Positions 49,235-53,288 of a DNA stretch of 53,288 nt are shown here, piece by piece. The notes beneath the pieces were generated by a model. It had not been told where the DNA came from and made no database searches. It saw nothing but the letters and a program-made list of their open reading frames with translations. Origin of the DNA: an uncultured Saprospiraceae bacterium (GTDB taxonomy: Bacteria > Bacteroidota > Bacteroidia > Chitinophagales > Saprospiraceae); NCBI GenBank assembly GCA_937941095.1, contig CALDYJ010000042.1, forward strand, positions 1 through 53,288, written 5' to 3'. Within the stretch, counting starts at the first letter, position 1. Each line of letters begins with the position of its first letter. Made by a program: the position numbers and the translations under genes.

Positions 49235-50937
49235 TAACGCTTGACTTGATGTTTTATTTTTCCATCTACAATAGTATACAGCACTTCGGTAGTCAGTATT
49301 TCTTGTTCTGGACAAGTGAGTAAATTATTTGATAGGATAATGATATCAGCTAATTTGCCTATTTCTATAGAACCTTTATCTTTCTCCTCAAAAGCAGCGT
49401 AGGCATTATCTAAAGTATAAGACTTAATGGCTTCTGCTCTGCTCATCTTTTGCTCAGTAAAAAATTCAAAATCATTGTCTTTTCTTTTTCTGGTCACTGA
49501 TGCATAAATACAATCTAATGGACTTATGTCTTCAACAGGGACATCTGTTCCATTTGCAATTTTTGCTCCAGAATCTAGCAAAGATCTCCAAGCATAAGCG
49601 CCTTCTTTACTTCTTTTTTGTCCAAGTCTTTTTTCTACAAATGGCGAATCAGAAGTGCAATGCACAGCCTGCATAGAAGCAATCACTCCCATTTTTGAAA
49701 ATCTTGGAATATCAGCTGGGTTTAAATGTTGAGCATGTTCTATCCTCCAGCGCGAACCTTCCTCGTAACCTTTTTTAGGCATGTGAGCTTCAAACATGTC
49801 AAGGACGACTCTGTTCGCACGATCACCAATGGAGTGCACACACAATTGAAGATCGTGTTTGTTTGCAAGCTTTGAAATCTTGACTACTTCTTCTAGACTT
49901 GTTGTGTTTTGTCCTTCAAAACCAGGTTTATCATTGTATGCTTTTAATAGCCAGGCACCAAATGAACCTAAGGCCCCATCCACTTCAGATTTGATCGCTC
50001 GACAAGTGAAATGTTTATTGCCCTCATCAATGATTGGAAAACGATTTAATTTTCCTTCCATTTCATCGTGACTTTCTCTTATCATTGCCCAAAGCCTAAT
50101 GTCAAGTTTTCCATCTTGTGCAAGTTTTTCGAAATCTTTCAATTGCTTGAAAGTTGATCCAGCATCTTGAAAAGAAGTTACACCTTGCTGAAGACAAGAT
50201 TGCTGTGCAAGGTTTATTCCTTTAAGCCAAAGATTATATTTTTCGTCTTCTGAAATGTTTTCTTGATACTTGTCATAAGCGTTCTTGAATACAGTCATTG
50301 CCCTTTCTTCAAAAACTCCTATCGCATTCCCAGAATCATCTCGCACTATTTCTCCTCCTACTGGATTGGTGGATTCTGTGTTTATACCTACGGCTTGCAT
50401 CGCTGCTTCATTCGCAAATAATGCATGCCCACTAGCATGGTATAAAATCAATGGGTTATTAGGACTTAGTTTGCTAAGTTCATCATGAAATGGATACCCA
50501 TGCACATTTTCTTCTGGAGGGTTTTCCCATTTTTCTTGATGCCAACCTCTACCCATTATCCACTCTCCATTCTTAGCATTTTTTAATTTATTTTCAACTT
50601 TGCTAAGTACTTCTTTCCAGCTTTTAGTATTGAGTAAGTTTAAATTAATGAGGCTTCCACCCATGCCTGAAAAGTGTCCATGGCCTTCTATAAATCCTGG
50701 CATGACAAAGGCTCCTTTCGCATCGATCTTTTTACTCGCCTTGCCGGCAATTTTTTCAATTTCTTCATTGCTTCCCACATTAGAAATTAAGCCTCCTTTG
50801 ATGGCTATTGCTTGTGCTGTTACTTGGGACTCATTCAAGGTGTGTACATACGCATTCAAAATGATTAAATCTGCTGGGTTTTCTTGTTCGCAAGAAAAAA
50901 AGAATATTATGAGAAAGAAAAATATACTTTGTTTCAT
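49234..50937 (-). CDS. YtcJ-like amidohydrolase lipoprotein
   Basis: A 567-residue amidohydrolase-superfamily enzyme of the YtcJ/amidohydrolase_3 type. It has a short signal with lipobox FFFSC, so it is membrane-anchored in the periplasm. The first metal motif is HGH in GFIEGHGHFSG, followed by GRGWHQEKW and YHASGHALFAN; the later metal residues appear in LCVHSIGDRAN, RIEHAQHL and GTDVPVE. The end KLADIIILSNN is the usual beta-sandwich return. It hydrolyses an amide or related bond; substrate unknown. The stop overlaps the glycosidase start (TAATG), so the two may act on one substrate. Confidence 0.88.
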   Translation of the reverse strand: MKQSIFFFLIIFFFSCEQENPADLIILNAYVHTLNESQVTAQAIAIKGGLISNVGSNEEIEKIAGKASKKIDAKGAFVMPGFIEGHGHFSGMGGSLINLNLLNTKSWKEVLSKVENKLKNAKNGEWIMGRGWHQEKWENPPEENVHGYPFHDELSKLSPNNPLILYHASGHALFANEAAMQAVGINTESTNPVGGEIVRDDSGNAIGVFEERAMTVFKNAYDKYQENISEDEKYNLWLKGINLAQQSCLQQGVTSFQDAGSTFKQLKDFEKLAQDGKLDIRLWAMIRESHDEMEGKLNRFPIIDEGNKHFTCRAIKSEVDGALGSFGAWLLKAYNDKPGFEGQNTTSLEEVVKISKLANKHDLQLCVHSIGDRANRVVLDMFEAHMPKKGYEEGSRWRIEHAQHLNPADIPRFSKMGVIASMQAVHCTSDSPFVEKRLGQKRSKEGAYAWRSLLDSGAKIANGTDVPVEDISPLDCIYASVTRKRKDNDFEFFTEQKMSRAEAIKSYTLDNAYAAFEEKDKGSIEIGKLADIIILSNNLLTCPEQEILTTEVLYTIVDGKIKHQVKR

Positions 50938-51004
50938 CTAGAGATTGATTATGCATTGATCAAAGAGTTGATCTAATTGCTTGTAAAATATTGAGCTAAT
51001 ATTA

Positions 51005-51012
51005 CAAAGATA
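51005..51012 (-). promoter_or_regulatory. Candidate -7 element for the amidohydrolase-glycosidase operon
   Basis: On the minus strand TATCTTTG matches TAnnTTTG and is identical to the -7 of rplY. It lies about 70 bases before the amidohydrolase start, and no TTG occurs at the usual distance. It is therefore tentative. Confidence 0.35.
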
Positions 51013-51062
51013 AAAGAAAACAAAAGACCGTATTACTCAGTCTGTTTGACATAAATTAATAG

Positions 51063-53288
51063 TTATTTCAGAAGACTTAAATCTCCTTTTTCCAAAATGG
51101 TCTCGCCATTTATTAATTCTATAATGGCATAAAAAACATAAATCCCTGAGGGCATGTTTTTACTTCTAAACTTTCCATTCCAACCTTCAGAAAAAGTATT
51201 GGCCTGAAAATTTTCATTTAGAAAGACTTGATTTCCCCATCTATCGAAAATGGCTAATCTTTGGATTTGTAGAATTTCTGCTCCTGCATAAATGTTAAAC
51301 TCATCATTGATGCCATCACCATTTGGAGAAAATGCCGTTGGAATATAATATTGAGAATCACTTTTCCTAACCACTATCGTAATGGTTTCACTTGTCATGC
51401 AGCCATCCTCGTCCCATGCCATAACCTCATAAGTTGTGGTGATGATAGGATTAGCAATTGGGTTTTCACAATCATTGCAACTTAGACCTACAGAAGGAAT
51501 CCAAACAATTGAATCTATGTCAAAACTAGATTGCAATTGGATGTTATAGTTTTCTCCTAAACTTATTTCTACATTTCCAACAGACTCTAAGCTTAATTCT
51601 ACTGAGCTTTCCACGTTTATCACAAATGCCTCAGAGCAATTATTTGCATCGGAGATTTGGAGATTATATGTTCCTGCTGCTAATTCATCAAACAATGCCG
51701 AAGTTTGTCCTTCAGAAAGCGGAACAATTTCATCACCTAAAGAAAAAGTATAAACTCCTGTTCCTCCTGTAACATTATTGACAGAGATACTTCCTTGCTC
51801 ATCGGTATTGCAACCTGCCTCGAATACTTCATATTGAACGTCAATTTCTTCTGGTCCAATTAAGTCTGCTCCTACGATGCTTTCACATCCGAATTCATCT
51901 GTAACAGTAACTTCATAATAACCGCTACTTAAAGTTCCAATGTTTTCTGTTGCAGCATTGTTAGACCACTGATAATCAAGAACACCTACACCAGGATTTC
52001 CAAAATTGATGTTTATAAATCCATCATTCCCATCAAAACAGCTGATGTTATACCCGTTATAATCTGAAGTTAATAATTCCACACTCAAATTACTTACCCG
52101 AATGTCTATAGGAATTAAATCCATCAGATTTGCGCAGTCTATTCCGTCAACTGAATTAAGACTGATGTTGTCATTTGTATCAAAGCTTAAGCTAAAAGTG
52201 AATCCAGAATTTATACCTTCATAAATTATGGGCTCTCCAGCAGCATTGTTTAATACAATTGTTATGCTTTCATTTGAATCATAATTTACAGTAAAGGTAA
52301 TTTCATCGCCAAAACAAATTTCGTTTTGGTCAGCAAGTAATTCAATGTCTACATTGCTATAGTTTAGTTCAACAAAAACAGTCGAATCACAAGCATTAGA
52401 ATTTCCTCCAACTAAGACCTCCATACCAATATTGTTTTCTTCATTAAAGGTTTGTGAGCCTACAACCAATTCAAATGAATCTCCAGAACATAAATCCATA
52501 TTGACAAAATTTTCCGTCGCAGGATAAAAAAATAATTGAACCTTGATTGTAGAATCACATCCATTTGTACTAACAAGTACAATTTCTCCGTTTGGTCGAT
52601 CTTCATCAAAAGTTTCCATGTTACCATTTGAAGAAGTAAAACTTACAGTATATCCTGAACCTTGACATTCATCCTGTACAAAATCTGGACCTACTACACC
52701 AGGAGTAAAATCGAGCATGACCTGAAAAGTAGAATCACAACCAGCGTCACTTAAAACAGTAACAGATCCAGTCGGATTGCTTTCATCGAAGGTCAAGTTG
52801 GCACCATCAATATTTGTAAAAGAAATGGAGTACCCCGAGTTTTCACACTCTTGCACAATAAAGGGATCTCCTGTTACACCAGGAGTAAAATCCAACAGGA
52901 CCTGAAAAGTAGAATCACAACCAGCCTGACTTAAAACAGTAACCGCACCGGAAGGATTATTTTCATCGAAGGTCAAGTTGGCACCATCAGTATTTGTAAA
53001 AGAAATGGAATACCCCGAGTTTTCACATTCTTGCACAATAAAGGGATCTCCTGTTACACCAGGAGTAAAATCCAACATGACCTGAAAAGTAGAATCGCAA
53101 CCAGCTTGACTTAAAACAGTAACAGATCCTGTTGGATTGCTTTCATCGAAGGTTAAGTTGGTACCATCAGTATTTGTAAAAGAAATGGAGTACCCCGAGT
53201 TTTCACACTCTTGCACAATAAAGGGATCTCCTGTTACACCAGGAGTAAAATCCAACAGGACCTGAAAAGTAGAATCACAACCAGCCTG
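51063..53288 (-). CDS. C-terminal part of a giant repeat surface protein with T9SS type B (gliding-motility-associated) sorting domain
   Basis: The frame is open to the window edge, so only the last 741 residues are seen; the start lies outside. It begins with tandem 60-residue repeats (CDSTFQV...DFTPGVTGDPF, ECENSGYSISF), followed by diverged copies. At least two SprB-like repeats follow (LDYQWSNNAATENIG and YTFSLGDEIVP types). The last 90 residues are the CHU_C/type B sorting domain: YIPTAFSPNGDGINDEF, RLAIFDRWGNQVF, GWNGKFRSKNMPSGIYVFY. Such proteins are exported by the T9SS and held on the surface with a PorP/SprF partner, possibly the one at 7628. Likely an adhesin. Confidence 0.9.
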   Translation of the reverse strand, partial: QAGCDSTFQVLLDFTPGVTGDPFIVQECENSGYSISFTNTDGTNLTFDESNPTGSVTVLSQAGCDSTFQVMLDFTPGVTGDPFIVQECENSGYSISFTNTDGANLTFDENNPSGAVTVLSQAGCDSTFQVLLDFTPGVTGDPFIVQECENSGYSISFTNIDGANLTFDESNPTGSVTVLSDAGCDSTFQVMLDFTPGVVGPDFVQDECQGSGYTVSFTSSNGNMETFDEDRPNGEIVLVSTNGCDSTIKVQLFFYPATENFVNMDLCSGDSFELVVGSQTFNEENNIGMEVLVGGNSNACDSTVFVELNYSNVDIELLADQNEICFGDEITFTVNYDSNESITIVLNNAAGEPIIYEGINSGFTFSLSFDTNDNISLNSVDGIDCANLMDLIPIDIRVSNLSVELLTSDYNGYNISCFDGNDGFININFGNPGVGVLDYQWSNNAATENIGTLSSGYYEVTVTDEFGCESIVGADLIGPEEIDVQYEVFEAGCNTDEQGSISVNNVTGGTGVYTFSLGDEIVPLSEGQTSALFDELAAGTYNLQISDANNCSEAFVINVESSVELSLESVGNVEISLGENYNIQLQSSFDIDSIVWIPSVGLSCNDCENPIANPIITTTYEVMAWDEDGCMTSETITIVVRKSDSQYYIPTAFSPNGDGINDEFNIYAGAEILQIQRLAIFDRWGNQVFLNENFQANTFSEGWNGKFRSKNMPSGIYVFYAIIELINGETILEKGDLSLLK
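52681..53288 (-). repeat. Tandem 180-bp repeats in the surface protein gene
   Basis: Units begin at 52681, 52861, 53041 and 53221 (cut by the window edge), exactly 180 bases apart and encoding 60 residues each. The 68 bases at 53221 are identical to those at 52861 but differ from those at 53041, so units alternate in a 360-bp higher-order pattern. The copy before 52681 is far more diverged. Each unit has two Cys residues. Confidence 0.92.

Noticed and set aside
49235..49315. Upstream start for the glycosidase
   Set aside because: It would put 27 unlike residues before the signal peptide and lie inside the amidohydrolase gene; the TAATG overlap start is better.
52681..53288. CRISPR array
   Set aside because: The 180-bp units are contiguous, coding and without short repeat/unique spacer alternation; they encode a 60-residue protein repeat.

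Overview
The window reads as a chromosomal segment of a Bacteroidota bacterium, most likely of the Saprospiria/Chitinophagia side. The reasons are: a PorP/SprF-family protein, type IX secretion (T9SS) sorting domains of both kinds (type A on the protease at 35047-38271, the gliding-motility-associated type B domain on the protein ending at 51063), SprB-like repeats, GSCFA, DUF2853 and HTTM proteins, AT-rich intergenic DNA, absence of clear Shine-Dalgarno sequences, and several promoters of the Bacteroidota form TTG-N19/21-TAnnTTTG (best at 11482-11513 and 25431-25461). No tRNA, rRNA, insertion sequence, integrase or CRISPR array was recognised. No gene-free stretch exceeds 300 bases; the one apparent exception (16682-17115) is filled by an open frame lacking an ordinary start codon.

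Layout. 1-1580: a hipBA toxin-antitoxin operon with two dyads upstream. 1595-3978: a metal ABC transporter operon (binding protein, DinB-like protein, ATPase) behind a perfect palindrome of metalloregulator type, but with no permease. 3979-7423: a GSCFA protein, then a two-gene unit of an unknown protein and a cytoplasmic trypsin-like protease with zinc ribbon. 7628-10440: PorP/SprF protein, bactofilin, two small ATP-synthase-associated membrane proteins without ATP synthase genes, and a biotin carrier. 10494-16493: housekeeping run prs, rplY, carbon-nitrogen hydrolase, adk with a long lysine-rich tail, obg, and a kinase-RapZ fusion. 16496-18355 (minus): an operon of a YhhN protein, a thioredoxin lipoprotein and the ATG-less frame. 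18354-25934: L,D-transpeptidase-like lipoprotein, CvpA, S9 peptidase, two exported proteins, DUF2853, HTTM protein and an AntA-like protein. 26075-34937: parE, lon, a carboxypeptidase-regulatory-like protein, metF and an M14 peptidase. 35047-42960: a T9SS-exported trypsin-like protease, fahA, a PepSY protein and a degenerate hybrid sensor kinase. 42957-45286: M90-like peptidase, small zinc-ribbon protein, ssb and an AhpD-like protein. 45380-53288: a propeller/SprB/OmpA protein, an exported glycosidase and amidohydrolase pair, and the C-terminal part of a giant repeat protein running off the window.

The genes divide into a housekeeping core (prs, rplY, adk, obg, parE, lon, metF, ssb) and an envelope/secretion group (PorP, T9SS cargo, OmpA/SprB protein, lipoproteins). 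Translational coupling through the overlapping motif TAATG recurs (at 315, 3229, 9497 and 49234). This makes the TAATT at the thioredoxin stop near 17116 especially suggestive of an ATT start or a mutated ATG.

The points most worth a second look are the ATG-less frame with a perfect 22-bp hairpin (16496-17119), the histone-like tail on adenylate kinase, the hybrid sensor kinase whose phospho-acceptor histidine is serine, the protease/partner pair at 4979-7423, the nested dyads upstream of ssb, and the metal transporter operon without a permease. All functions are inferred from sequence motifs by eye; no database search was run.
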